Of a stretch of 64,000 nt of DNA, positions 1 through 13,300 are shown piece after piece; position 1 is the first letter of the stretch; every line of letters begins with the position of its first letter. The notes beneath the pieces were generated by a model. The model was given only the letters and a program-made list of their open reading frames with translations, did not search any database and was not told the origin of the DNA. Position numbers and translations under genes: made by a program. The stretch comes from Opisthorchis felineus (taxonomy: Eukaryota > Platyhelminthes > Trematoda > Opisthorchiida > Opisthorchiidae), in contig SJOL01006490.1 of assembly GCA_004794785.1 (NCBI GenBank), forward strand, positions 988,984 through 1,052,983, given 5' to 3'.

Positions 1-928
1 CCAGCGATTACCGCTATTTCGGGAGTTGGCGTGCGATTTTCTGATTCTGTATGGAACTTTGGGTTGACTGTTCTCTTTACAGAGTAGTGGGAGGTGGATT
101 GATGTCGGTGGTTTACCAGCGGCCGTTCCTCAAATGCGATATTTTTATCGCATTGAGAAAAGAACAAATGTTATTTTGTAATTGCCTAGAAGAAAGTTGA
201 CGAAAAACCGATTGTTTCTGGATGTTGAGGCCCACAAGTGGCTAGCACCTAGAGATCGGAGACGACAGATTCGGCAGACACCGGAGAAAAGCCACGTAAA
301 CGACCGAAGAATATTGACAAAACAAGTGAAAACTGATGGTGACGAAAAAAACCACTGCTGTTGAGTGTTGTCCAACCCTTGAAAGTAAAGTAAAATAACC
401 AAACAGTTAAGTGAATGAGGATGCAGGGCCCTTAAAATTTTAGAGCCTATTTACTAGTAGGAGCATTTGTTTGTGAGAGCATAGAGTGGGGATTCAAATC
501 CGGGTAGCGCGTTTTTATGCAAAATTCCCCCATAAACAAGATGGATAATGCTTCACACATTCTCTGGTGAATCCGAGCACACTAACTTTTCAACGAAAGG
601 TAGAATACGGTTTTTTCGTCTTCTGTCATACCATACATTTAATGCAATCACGACGGTAGGCCTCCCACATTTTCGACCGTGTTCCTTCTGTCTTCGACGT
701 CCTTTGAGACCCATAAATCTAACCAGTATGTTGTGGAAAAAAAATATTTACGAGCTAGCCTGGAAATAGAGTTAACATGAGGAAACGCTTCTCGTGAAGG
801 ACGGCTCGGAGCTAGGTTAAATGGATAATCACGATAGCTTTGAAAAAACGTGATTCTACCCAGGAACTAAAGTTTTTATAGATGCGTTTGCGAGTAACGT
901 CACTGAAGGTGCGATAGTCTGGTGAAAA
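1..928. other. No gene recognised
   Basis: AT-rich sequence with short chance frames, including 182-364 (+) and 548-769 (+). Nothing matches a known family. Confidence 0.6.
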
Positions 929-1302
929 TTATATGACTGGCAGGGCACATGCAAGGGAGTGGACAGAACTTCCCAAATGGTCACTTCGTTCACAGAGGCT
1001 CAAGAGAAGGATATTTTCGAAGGTTGGTTGCTGTGATAGGGGTCGTCGGTGATCCCATATGCGAAAGAAGGACAAACATCGTCTGGCACTCTTTCCAGTG
1101 CATGGGAAGAAATCTTGGAATGGCAGTACACATATTACTGAAACAAATTTTTGCGAAGGTTGGACAAGGAACAAGGTTTACTGTAGAAGGCAGGATGGCA
1201 GACAATGCGGACACTGAGCAGAGAGTGCTTGGTCGGACTGTTGAAAGGAGGCATCCACCGTATATTCTGTCTTCCAGCATATGTCCCGCCGAAAACACTT
1301 GA
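929..1302. other. Region open in three overlapping frames, unrecognised
   Basis: Frames of 117 codons (+, 949-1302), 102 codons (-, 990-1298) and 81 codons (-, 929-1174) overlap here. None resembles a known protein to me. Raised GC and shared openness may reflect old element sequence. Confidence 0.2.
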
Positions 1303-1636
1303 AGGTGGTATTACAGTCGGTGACCAACTGCTGCCATGGTGCCATCAGCCAAGTATTGGGAATAAGCTTCCTTTTTGAGTTAATTTTAAATAGGTCGCTT
1401 CAGAACAAGCTAGCCCGTCATCAAGAGATACAATGAATAGAAGGGACATAACCGCAGCAATAGTAGTCGGTAGCTGGTGAGGCCGGCTACCTCGAGTATT
1501 TTCATGGCACAAATCGGGGGCATTCGACCGGGCTTTGAGCAAAAGGACGTATTCCCAGGTAGATTTGTTTGTTGACCTATTCGCTAATCTTGACAGTTAG
1601 TTTGCAAACGTTTTGTTTCCGTTCTGAGAGACATTG

Positions 1637-1733
1637 CCAGTATGTACTAACGACGGCTTCTCGGTTATTGGTGAAATGTTTGCAGACTAATTTCCAAGCT
1701 CGTTGGACAGATAAGCGGGCACTTGATCAACAA
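1637..1733 (-). repeat. Repeat family D fragment
   Basis: Minus strand: GGTTGTTGATCAAGTGCCCG, CCAACGAGCTTGGAAATTAG and TGCAAACATTTCACCAATAA, a decayed version of the D core seen at 29.25 kb. Confidence 0.5.
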
Positions 1734-4650
1734 CCAATGAATATACTCGACCTATAAAGAATTCGACATGCCAAATCTTGTTAACCACAAAAAAACACCG
1801 ACGTGGACGAGGAACAAATTGCAGTATCAGTTTATGGGACATGCAGCCACCAAACGCGGCTGCGTGGATGTCCTTACCAGTTTCTAACGTGTGTCTGAAT
1901 TTGTCCATTCTGTGACTGTGTTGGTGCGATTGCGCAATCAAACCTTGCCTCATTATAGGCCTACATTTTTCTTACAATGCTGCTTTTGTTCTTGGTCATA
2001 ACTGATCCTCAACCATCTCTAACTAAAAGCTGACCTCAGCTGGAAGGTATCCTGCTTCGGCCTGACAAACTGCTAGTCAACTAAAAAATAGAAAACTTAC
2101 TTAATCTTTGTTTGTTGTGTAACTTATGGCACGTCAACAGAATGCCTCTGACGTTACCATGTGTTTGATGGGATGTGGGGACTACTGAAATCGGACGACG
2201 TTAAGCACTCCAGAGAAGCAAGCAAAAACTGTCACGGGAAATGCTCAGAAATGAAGCTTGACGTAGTTACTTAATAATTGTGTGATCATTAGTTGTGCTG
2301 CTTTCCCTCACGGTTTACCTTACAACCACACAAAAAGGACTTCGCTGGAAGGCCAATAATCCGGTATTTAAACGTTGTGGTGCACTTTTGAGGTTATCTA
2401 TTTTAATCGTTCATTCTCTAGATGATTGTATCAGTTCGTCTTAGCATACGAGGTTATGCAAGTATTTCGGTAACTAGAGCACGCAGAATCCGTAAACATT
2501 CTATCAGCAAAAGAGCTGATGTTTAGGAGAATCCCACTTAAAAAATCATTAAACTGGATCACACTGTAAAATGTGAACAAATATCGCCCTGTTCAGCGGT
2601 TTTTGAGATTGAGCAGAGAATTAGGAGCCATATTTTTCGTCTTGTGACAAAACGAACAAAATTTTACGGCACCTGAATGCTACTGAAGATGCTATATTAG
2701 GTTTCTGCACATGAAACTTGACACGGAGACTTTTTTTAGACAGAACACCCACGGAATCAACCGAAATCGTCCTCCCTAAAAAGGTCCGAACTTCCTTATC
2801 ATGAATGACTTTTAGGCCTACGCCAGTATATCCAGGGTCATTTTATTTTTCGTTTATACGTGTGCCAATTTGTTCTGGTGATCTATTTCAAACATATTTG
2901 GTCAAAACAAAATGAATGCCGATATTTCCACATAGTGGAGAAATTAGGTTGGGTTAGATCGCCGCATCTTCACTGATGATTTTTTCGAACCAGTGAACAA
3001 CTACAAGCGCAGGCGATGAATATACAACAACACATTTGGGGTTTCCTAGCTGATTTTATTGCCACATTGTAATCGTGACACTAAATGATGCGGCCTCATG
3101 CCTGCCGATTACCTCTGATTGTCAGGTGTTCCGTTAACGTAGCCTATTTGAGTGAAAACAGCTTACTGAAGCTGAACCCCCTTGTAGGTGCAACTGGAAT
3201 TTGTACCTTATTTAAACCTTGTCGGATTTTTTCTAGAAACAGGAGATTTGATCAACCTAGCTGATTTTTAACGAAGCTCAATGTAAATCGGCACTGGACC
3301 GGTTCGGTTTTTTTCCGTTTAGTATGTCGTTGCGTGACATTCATCGCCTGCCCCAGGTTTCACGCCATGTCTGTTCGGTCAGGTAAAGTATAAGTTTGGT
3401 ATGTTTTGGCCACATCAGTCTGGATAATTTAGACGGAGCAATCGATCCGCGGTAAGTTGACATTTAGTTCAGCATTTCGAATGCCGGATGTCGTTTCTCA
3501 CAGGAATTCAATGAAAATTTGTAGATCGTAGTTTGAGCCTGGTGGTTAGGTGAATTTTAAACCTTACTTCTACAAGGGTATGGTCCGAACCACATTTATT
3601 CGCGGTTTCTGCTCCACACTAGCACCTACAGTCTTTAACAGACGATGTTCGTCGAGTCGCTAGGTGCAGTCTATTTGAGGGCAGCTCGACCGTCATTATA
3701 TTACCAGGTGAGTAGATATATGCATTGGATATTTCGGGCTGGCTGAAGGCGTCAAAGTTGCTCAGTTGATTACCATTTTCGGAACGTTGTCCTAAGCCGG
3801 ACATTCCAGGAATGTGACAGACGGTGTCGTCCGAAGCCCTAGTCCTTACTTTCGAATCATTAGCAAATGGTAGGTTATAGCGGCTTGGCGTGTAGATGGC
3901 TATACAATGTAGTTTACCGTAGAAATAGTGTTTGATGAAGAAGGCAGATGAAGAACTAAAAGCGTAGGTGGCTATGAAGGTCAGGTTCACAGGGGAGCCC
4001 TTGAAGCGAGCTGTTGTAATCCCAGATAACACTCGCTTTCAACAGAGCAGAGCGTTGTGAGCGCGTTCGCCAAGGGCAACAGTCAAACTGGGCTGACTTG
4101 AGTTATAAGTTCCACCTCTAAGATTCACCTAGCAGGTTGGCTCCATCTATGGGACTCTGATGCGATGTGAAACCAGGAGTCAGTCTGAGTGACATTTAAG
4201 TGTCAAGAAAGACTTTGTACTGTGAGACTCTGGTTTCGAACACCAAGCAGAATAGTAGTGTGTTCCTGATTCTGAGGGAATATGCTGGAACCCAAGTTTG
4301 CGTATTCGTCACCGATTCGACTGAGCGAGCTGTGGGGGTATCACGTTCGGAGGACGTCGTAGAAAAAGGAAGCTTCGCTTCTGGGAAATAACCATACAGT
4401 AACATTAAATTTTGTGTACAAACGACTTCCTCAGCGCCAAAATGTTTTGCACGACAGGGAGTGTGCGAAGATAGATCTGTCGGGGCGGCCATAGGATCTT
4501 GAAACGACTCATACGCTCACTCCTTCAGGGTGGCGTTTTTTCAGTTCCTTTTCACATTCATATGGGAACCGAATGGCAGCAGGGGACTGTGGTTGACAGT
4601 GGCAGTCGTGCGATTCGCACGCCAGTTCAGCAGTAGTAGTTAGGGGTTAG
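1734..4650. other. No gene recognised
   Basis: Apart from the unrecognised frame at 3619-4032, I see no repeat module, splice-flanked frame or RNA gene. A 5S rRNA-like string near 2190 did not hold up. Confidence 0.55.
3619..4032 (-). other. Unrecognised 137-codon open frame
   Basis: Fairly long for this AT-rich window. The translation (MLSGITTARFKG..., later CHIPGMSGLGQRSENGNQLS) has no domain, signal or repeat that I recognise. No good splice sites flank it on the minus strand. It is probably a chance or decayed frame. Confidence 0.15.
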
Positions 4651-4799
4651 GTGACCACTTTCTTCTCGAGGCGTCTGAGAACCCCTTATGACATGATGAC
4701 GCACGCCATGAAGTTGGGCTTGCGTGGCATTTTGAAAGACATGGCTGTCACCAGATTATCCACCATGCCGTGGTGTAAAGACAGTTGGTGTTATATCCG

Positions 4800-5110
4800 T
4801 AATGCACTACTCATAAGGTTGCTGAAAATTCTTCGACAGCCCACGACCGGCTTCGCCCTTCTTGGGGCTCATCAGGTAGGCGCAGTCCCCGAGTTTCCGT
4901 CGACCTTATGTTCTACTTGAAACCAAATTGCACGGAATTAGCGAAATACACACATTTGCAAACAAATTTGGTTTTGCGAGAGACTCACTTGGAACCCAGC
5001 TGAATCTCTCGTTTGTGATGTGGCCTGGAAACATCACAAACGAGAGATTCAGCTGGGTTCCAGGTGAGTCTCTCGCAAACCCAAATTTGTTTGCAAATGA
5101 GTGTATTTCA
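4800..5110 (+). repeat. A-B composite repeat ending in inverted B pair (hairpin)
   Basis: Module A (about 4806-4920) begins CTACTCATAAGGTTGCTG and ends CTTATGTTCTACTTGAA. Module B follows (4943-5020) and is then repeated in inverted orientation (5032-5109) after an 11-base spacer. The two 78-base arms differ at three positions as read by eye. The upstream ORF at 4651-4920 and downstream one at 4928-5128 are repeat frames, not genes. Confidence 0.85.
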
Positions 5111-5130
5111 CAGTTGGTGTTATTTTAGTC

Positions 5131-7008
5131 CACGTGCGACAAGTCACACCATGGTTAGCACTATCGCGTCCGTATAAGGGGAGGGTGTACTTTGGGTCGG
5201 TGAATCCTATGCTATGCAGTTGGGTATGAAATCGAACATGACCTCATGATAATTCCGCCATTCATTACTTACTCCGTCCATGTACTTTTGATCTCCACTT
5301 GCTTTGCTCACATGTACCCTCCATTCGCCTTGGCGCAAAGGCCATCGCGTCCGAAAATGATATACTAGCATGTGTGCGTATGTGTGTGTGTGAATGTGCG
5401 CAGCCGACCCACCTACCCATGCGTGTTCGTGCCCCGTTTGGTAGGCCTGCCCCGACCTGTTTTGCCCGTGTATCGCACAGTTAATCAGAATCACAAGACT
5501 GTCCTCGTAAGGGCCGACCGCGGCCCACACTACAGAGCGTACATTCCGCCCGCCGTCGTTTGGTGTGCGGACCTTGACACCACACTGTGGCAGTCAGTGA
5601 TGGACCTATGCCCGTGCTGACGCCACGAACGCGGACGAGTGAGGTTTGTCATACACCTTTGTGTAAGTAGTAACGTAGAGTTTAGAACACAATTCTTTCT
5701 TTTGATATTCAAGGTCGTCAAACCTACACGTTACTCAAAGTTACGTATCGGGGACCTCAACATTGGGATTTGTGGTGCTGAGTTTTTCTCATCCCAAACA
5801 GTCTGACAACATGAAACAAATTGAAGCTATTGTAGTACTTCATTGAGGCTATTGACCTCCGAAACGAAAATAAAAATTACACTGGCAACAGCAGGGGCGA
5901 TCGCCATCCCATTACACTGACCAAATTCGTGTCATCAAAGACGTCACGTGGAAGCGTTGACCCTACCCTGGCCGATCAACCACGGTTCTCAGTGGAACAA
6001 CGCTGACTGGTTCAAACACCGCCTTTTCTTGTACCACATCCTTTACCAGTTAATAAACTTTTATGTAGATATTGTAGCCATGTGTTCCATTTCTAACTGC
6101 ATTCGCCAGTCCAGATTTCATAGCAAGTAATTGTTTGGAATACCAAGTGTTATACAAATTAAAGACCTAGCATAACACTAGCTAGTTTTTCTCACAAGTT
6201 TCAATTTTCTGACAGCATGATGTAGTTCTAGACACATCGAGACCAATTTTTGTTCCTCGACTGTTTATCTGAGATTTCGGTGGAAGTTATGTCACCGTTA
6301 GATGTGCATGTTACAGACAGTGTACCGGATGTGGAGTATTCGGTGGTATTAGAACGCCGACAGATTAAACTGAGTGTGACGTAAATATTTTGAAGATAAT
6401 ACTGTATTTTTGAATTCGTATCTAACGCTTACGATGTACGATGAACCGGTCCGATCAAGATGCAGAGCGAATTTGCCAAAGTTTCACCACTTCTCAAGGT
6501 ATTGTATAAGACTTGGATACTTTTTAGCAGTTGGAAGGAAAACAGGATAATCACGTCTGCTACCGGTGGGAAACGACTTCACAAGTGAATACTTTCCGCA
6601 CAGGTATGGACAAATGCAAGAACCGGCAAAATCAGGAAATCAGGAAAAAAATGACGTTGAGTTCATTTTGACACTGGGCTTGATGGTTAGGTCTAAAGAA
6701 TTTTTGTTTTCACTTCTGTAACAACGTGCGTACAGATAATAATCACCAGCCCATTTGAAGACACAGGTATAAGGCTCCAATCTGGATCATTGGTCTTACC
6801 CACCCGGCAACCAGGACCAGTACGTCTCAACCCAGGATATCTGTGAACTTATTATTTGTGAATCACACTGAAAAAGCCATAAAACCCAATAGTCTTGTGA
6901 TTGATGATCGTTTCAGTGGTTCCTAGTTAAAGGAAACAAGTAAAACCAATCGTCTTCTCATAGAATCGAAACCACCTGAGTTTATGTTGTTTATGTTGTT
7001 CCTCTTCA
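5131..7008. other. No gene recognised
   Basis: Contains a TG-rich tract and overlapping low-complexity frames at 5207-5721. The remainder is anonymous AT-rich DNA. Confidence 0.55.
5370..5400. repeat. (TG)n-rich microsatellite
   Basis: TGTGTGCGTATGTGTGTGTG with slight interruptions. It makes the low-complexity MCVCVCV-type frames around it spurious. Confidence 0.9.
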
Positions 7009-7290
7009 CCTGAACGTGCTGCATGAGGCCGCCTCATGTTTTAGTTGGTATCATATTCGAGATGTCGCAAACCACTATGAACAAGAGATTCAGTCGGATT
7101 CAGTTGAGCCTTCTATTAAAACCAAATTAGTGTGCAAATAAGCGTAACGCGCGAAATGCGTCTAGTTTAGTTTCAAGCAGAACATAAGGTTGACGGAAAC
7201 TCGGGGACAGTGCCTATCCGATGAGCCCGGTGAAAACCAAGACTGGTCGTAGACTGTCTAAAGATGTTCGACAACCTTATGAGTAGTGGG
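7009..7290. repeat. Composite repeat copy, modules C (+), B (-), A (-)
   Basis: Starts with C sequence (GCCGCCTCATGTTTTAGTTG and ATTCGAGATGTCGCAA), then an inverted B (AACAAGAGATTCAGTCGG) and an inverted A (AGCAGAACATAAGGTTGACG to ACAACCTTATGAGTAGT). The change of orientation between C and B/A shows a rearranged or folded unit. Confidence 0.75.
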
Positions 7291-7970
7291 TTTCATCTAG
7301 ATGATGCTGCATCCTTCTGCGAAAATTAATGCCTGAGGAAACAGGATGTCTGGATGATAGGTGGTAAGATAGATAATCATTGAAATAACCATCCAAGCAA
7401 TCGTACAAATATATAAATAAATGACAACATAAATAAACGACTGAATGAATAGGTAAATCGAAAGGAACAGCAAATCATTACTTTTGGAAACAATTGATCT
7501 ATGTAACCTAGAAAATACGAAATATTTTGAATGCTTGTACAGCCTGACTTCGCTCTTTCCCTTCCTGATTCACTATTCTGAGACTTACTTTTGATTGCGC
7601 CCAAGGATGTAGCCGCAACGTCGCATCATGTTGGCCGACAATTTCTCAGAGAAAAAGTCGAATTAAATTATTAAAGTTTCGGATGAATCACGTTAAAATG
7701 CAAGGAGCTAGCAAATACCTATTTAGAGGTATCAGTATTGTGCATGTTCTCGATCCCAAAAGAGTTTCAAACCCGAAGTGTTCACGGGACTACTGATGAT
7801 TGATCACTAACTTCAGCAAACTTCGCCAATCTACCTTCCTTAGTCATCACACAAAAGCTGGTCTGATGAGAAACCTATGCCGTTCTGTATGAGCAAGACC
7901 ACGAAGCTTGTGAATGCAGTTTCGTCAGAGTACTAATAATACAATGGAGATTTCGCCATGCACTAGGGCC

Positions 7971-8125
7971 AGTGTTTGAAGCACTGTACAGCTGTTTCAT
8001 CTTTGTTGGGAATCGTCAGCAGTGAGCATCTCATGAAGCTCCAGTTTCGAATCCTCAACCTCTGGCTAGTAGTTTGAACACTTATCTGTTCGGCCACGAG
8101 GGATTGATCAACAGTGTGATTAACC
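7971..8125 (-). repeat. tRNA-derived SINE-like repeat, family S
   Basis: On the minus strand it reads GAGGATTCGAAAC (a box B-like core), then the body with CTGACGATTCCCAACAAAG and GATGAAACAGCTGTACAGTG. The body and its order recur at six other places in the window. Confidence 0.7.
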
Positions 8126-9039
8126 ACTGAACCAACTGTCAGATGTTTAATGCTAGACGACTTTGGTAAAACTGTTGGCTTCATGTAGGAGGGAGTAAGT
8201 AGTGAGCTCTCAAATGCATCAAACTTTGTGTGTATCAGTGTGTTTATTCAGCGTAATATCTGGCGCCTTGCTCAGGTCAACCATTCTCGTCATTGACCTT
8301 ATCCATTACGTACTATTGATTCATGTCGTATTGTGTTTGGGCCACTTTTGCCATCTGAGTTATTTGCTTTCCTCGCCTATCGATCAAGAGGGTCCAAAAG
8401 CCCTCTAGCACTCAAAGTATTTGGAAACTACCGTGCCTTATGCGGTTTCCTAACACAGTTATCCGCCCCGGAAGTGTTGACGTAAAATGTTTATTTAAAC
8501 TTTATACAGTACACGCCCCTCGTAGCAAGGACTTCCTGTCTAATATAACCATGTAGCTGCGCACGACACTCGCAAATATTCGTCTTTTCGTTCCTCCGTG
8601 GTACGAGTACCTATCTAATAAGACCGAATTCACATGGCTTTTTCGGTGACATGATAGAGGCACAGTAGTGTACTGGGATGTAGATTCGTGTTGTCCGGCA
8701 CTCTGCGTCAACTGAAAATGGCGGCGCGCACCTTTGCGAAGTACTAGGAGCAGGAATAAATGCTCAAAATAAACAGTTCAAATAATCAGCCTACCGAAAG
8801 CCTTTTTATCGTCAAAATGATCAAATTCTAATATACCACTACTAATCGTGAAGAAATAATAAAATCAGACAGATTACACTTTGAAGGCCGTAAATAAACC
8901 CTTTGGAATTGCGTTAAATGCAGAGAATGTGGGGGTTCAGGAGACCAAAACCTTGTTCACACTTAAGAAGGATTTACATTTTTCAGAATATACATTTTCA
9001 TTGGTTGTAGGTCCAAGCTTATCATTTGAACTGCAGGCG

Positions 9040-9150
9040 TTTCTTCAGCAGTCGAGATAACATGGCACTGAAGATGCCACCTAAATTTGTGGTGAAGTGT
9101 TTGCAATCCAGCTGCAAGCCTCGGCGAATAGACTATTAGTGAAGCAGCGA
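9040..9150 (-). repeat. Repeat family D fragment
   Basis: Minus strand: TATTCGCCGAGGCTTGCAG, GCAAACACTTCACCAC and GGTGGCATCTTCAGTGCC fit the D core. The frame at 8963-9196 (-) covers it. Confidence 0.5.
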
Positions 9151-10125
9151 ACCAGCGTTGCCTGTATTCCGCAACATCATCAACATACATGTGCACCTTG
9201 AGCTTATCACAGAATCCTACGACAGTTTTTTCTGTCCGTACTGTGTAGTGTGCAGCTTATCGGAAATTAGCCCCGCAGCCAAAATTACGGCAGCAATATG
9301 AATAGAACCCGATAATCGAAAACGTATTCAACGGCCAATTTGTGCGGTTAGTAAGAAATGTACTTTGCCGTGCATCTCATATTGCACAGAGCACGTAAAT
9401 ATCTTTTCTTCTGTACGCTAGTTGCACAAAATCCAAGCGGTACTAGTGTACACATGTTGGATTTGAGTACGCTCATGCAGGAATTTGAAATGATATCGAG
9501 TCAGACACCGTATTGAATCTCTTGGATGAAGTATGACCAAGGTAGATAGTAAACACTCATTTTATGGTCTTTCTGATGCACAAAAGTTTTATACGTCATT
9601 TATTTTCAATCTTTCATTACAATTCATCGTTGTGGTTGGGTGCACCAATTTTCAGCATGCAAGTGAAACCGGCTGCGCAGTGCAATCGAGTGGGAAGATC
9701 AGATTCTGAAGACGCTTGGATATCGCAGGCTTCTAGGCCAAACGGCCACAAGATGAAATATTTCATAACCTATGCTTTTGTCAAAGTGCAGACGGCTTTC
9801 GTAGACAGTTAAACCTGACTCGTCGGACGATCCCTTAATGCAACATTTTAGAGTACATATCCAGTTCATATTTTCCAATGAATATCACAGGGAAATTATG
9901 CGTATATTTAATGGCGGCTGTTGCAGGCGTACGGTTACCTGAGTGGAAATGATCGATTGTAGTACATACTGAACTCGTTATAGTATTCTTAAAAGGCAAA
10001 GCCGGCATTTGATGAGGCGGTCCAGCAAGATATTGGAGAGAAGGATGTGTAGTGTTTCTTTCGGGCGTGCAAGTCATCTTCATGCAAATGTGTCCGTTGA
10101 GTTATCTGTATGTATTTTTTTGCAG

Positions 10126-10361
10126 ATAATATATTCTGGTGGTTTGTTTGGGGTTCTGCATCTGATTAGTATGAAAGGCATTCAGTTACGGCTAGATGGA
10201 ACTGAAAGTATAATACATGTATCAAGCGCTGTCTGCATCCAGGATAAACCTTTACTGTTAGGCCACGCAGTTTGGCTGAATGGGAGTTTTTCATCATATT
10301 TGGTTTATCTCATGAATGCAAGAATTGCAGAAGAATTTTTCTGTAAGATCTTCCGGTCCAG
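10126..10361 (+). CDS. Candidate internal exon of an unidentified gene
   Basis: A 236-base stretch bounded by a strong acceptor (TATTTTTTTGCAG) and a perfect donor (CAG followed by GTGAGT). One frame stays open throughout, while the other two stop within about 45 bases. It encodes 78 residues starting IIYSGGLFGVLHLISMKGIQ and ending in FFCKIFRS, with no domain I recognise. No partner exon was identified nearby, and 236 is not a multiple of three, so a partner of matching phase is needed. It could equally be a pseudo-exon, or the end of the chance 118-codon frame that begins at 10009. Confidence 0.3.
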
Positions 10362-13300
10362 GTGAGTAGAATATTCGTAACTGAGATTGTAACTATGGTC
10401 GTTGGTTTACCAGTTTGACACTCATATTGTCCAGCTCACCAAACAAATCAACGACTACCGACTGAGAAAAAAATCTGCCATAAAATTCAATGGGAGGTCT
10501 CCGGCGGTGCGAGTCTGCACAGTTTTCTTCAGAAGAAATGAATTTCGGTTCATCACCACATGCATCTGCTCAGTGCAAGGAACCCAAAAAGATCGTCTCA
10601 CTCTAGACCACACACCAAATCACATGCCACCTTTCGTTCAAAGTAGAGCACACTCTAAGTTCTTATCGGTATCCCTAATCTAATCTGCACTCAGGCGTTT
10701 CACTGTAGGGTGTCCAGTTCCTGTCTGATGGATACCTTATTGACAATTCAGCTCTTGTAGAGGAGTGGAATTTTGACATACCCAGTCACTGGCAAAATCT
10801 GGTATCTTATCACTTCTCACCTATTTAGCTTTACCCAGTATTTAAGGTTCCTTGACGCCGTTGTACGTAAAATACTTCCATATCGTTAGTTAACCGGATC
10901 TATTTGATAGGCCATTCGTGATAGCTAGGGGATGACTCACTGATAATTTGACAGACTGTGCATATTAATGCTATTCATCTTGAAACAATGTGCTAGGTTT
11001 GAACTCATGTTTCACTTTCAGTTTGAAATTACTTGTTCAGCATAGAATGCGGTTAATCCAATGTTAGTAAGTTGATCCCGATTTTTTTTGCGTTTATCTA
11101 GTAGCTAGGTCCATACAGTAACCACAATCTGAAATGATATATTCGGCCTGTCCCACCATACTACTGATCCAATTTTTCCTTAAACCTGCTCATAAATCGG
11201 ACTACTTTAGAGGTAAGTTTACGCGGATGATTGTGAAGTTCGTACGTCTGTGGTCCTTCATGAATGGCAAATGTCGAAGAAGAAATCATACTAAATTTGA
11301 CCGAGAACACACGCAAATGATGTTGCATATCGGGGTAACTTTGCAAGGCGGTATACAAACCTTTTGCCTACCAGTCATTGCTATCTCATCGAAGTGTAAA
11401 ACAAAATGTGCATAAAAGTACAGTCACTTTGGTTGTCATCGTACAAAACTTCATCAGATGTTTTGCGGTGCCCGAGGAATGGAGAAAAATCCGAGGACTT
11501 CAAGAATATGATAGTTCAATTTGAAAAAGAAATCTGCATACAAGAGAGTGATTTCACCTGGGCCCCGAATTTCTGAACATGGAATCCGTTTTATAGAAAA
11601 TGTCCCATTTAAGGGAATTTCCGTTCTAAGATCAGTTTCTGAAGACGATTTATGCTGTCAAGTGCTGAGTTGCCGTATTCTCTTGACACGAGGGATGTGG
11701 TTTGAGAATAAAATATGAGTTCTGATATACTTCTTTTTCGAAGAATGAGCGGAAAAGAAGGGGCCAGTACCAAGTCTCTCTCGACAACAACCACGAAGTA
11801 AAGGAGGCATTCTTATCTGAATTACTTTTGTTGATTTGCGTCAATGGATCCCAAAAAGTGGTGAGTTGCACGCATACCTGAGCTAGCTTATTTGCAATTC
11901 ACAGTGCTTATCGAGCCCTCAAAAAACGTGGAACAAAGCGCTATTTCGCGTTTGTTTGTTGGGTTGAAGAGAACGTACGTTTAATTTTATGCATGCTGCC
12001 TTGGCCGAGTAGCTAGCACTGAGAACTAGTGGACTTGAAAGGAGCAAAATACCAAACAGAATTCTAGTTGTACTCACTTGATATGCTCAGCATCTGTTTT
12101 CCGGTCAAGTTACACAATATGGAGTTAGAAGGAGCACAGCAACTTTCCTTGTCATGGTCAGTGAATAACGATTCAGCCAGAAAATAAAAGCAGACCACCT
12201 GCTTAGCCTTGGGATATAAAAACCCTCAAAAAGGAACAGGAAGTGGGAAGAATGTTCGGTCACCATCGGTAAATAAGAGGAAATTGAGAGTTTTAACATT
12301 TCAAAAGAACCAAAACCATTCATTCTATGTACCCGTACGTGCTCGATTTGTCTAGACTCTGAACAAACTAATTGAGAGGATGAGACATTTGAAGCAAGGT
12401 AAAGGAAGCCTAGCAATGACTGGAGCACGAAAAGTACTTCGAGAATACTCTGGTGAGAGTGCTTTAGCCAGGTTTTTGAATCAGAAGCCAAAATGTGCTA
12501 TAGGGAGAATCTTCCTCATGAGGAACGATTTCTGCTGGTTTCACTGAAGCTTACGGTAAGAAGGAATGACTATAGCATATGAATTGCATCTAATCAAGTC
12601 TCATTCTACCTCCTTGTACCAAAGAGCCGTAGTAAAAACAAACAGTTTAATTGTTGGCACGCTATGTATCCGGTAGAACCCAAACCAAACTGTCATTTTA
12701 GGTCCAAACTCTGGTGACTTCACTTGAGACCGATTATAATGAGTTCTGTTTTTCCATCACCCAAAAGGATGTATTGTTACCATGAATCACTGTATTCTGC
12801 GATTTTTGTGTGGATTGCAGTGCTCGAAAGTTTGTGACATTGCGCAAAATAGCTGTAGTTTTGTTTCTCATTTTATTTTCTTCCAACGTAAAACTGGTGA
12901 GAATGATCACGTACAATCGTTAAAGTGTGGAAGTTAAGAACGAATGAGTAAATTCGTATTCGGAGGTGTTTAGAATTTCGAAAACACAAAGAACTTTGGC
13001 TTGCGTAGAATTTCGCAACCAAACGGGGGCACTAATGAGCGCGTTTTTAACGCATTTTGAGGAACTTCCGTCTTACGTGCACAAAAATGAAAGTGGTTGA
13101 TTCACCAATAACTGGTCGGTGTTAGACAAGGATCCACCACTGAGCACTGGGTGAACGGCTGACTGGTCGGAGTTGACTAAAGTGCTATTTGCGAGCCACT
13201 CTACTGAGGTGAATGCCAGCAAACAAATCATAGTGCAAAGACGTGAAGTGAGCTCGCCTAAGACTGATGACTGACTTCTACATATCGTCATTTTTCATCT

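Noticed and set aside
2160..2230. String resembling part of a 5S rRNA (GGACGACGTTAAGCACTCC)
   Set aside because: Only a short imperfect similarity. The order of blocks does not fit 5S and no flanking helices form.
4651..5128. Two + strand frames near 4.7-5.1 kb
   Set aside because: They are translations of the A and inverted B repeat modules, found at many loci.
5207..5721. Cluster of overlapping frames around a TG tract
   Set aside because: Low-complexity composition opens several frames at once. There is no domain or consistent reading.
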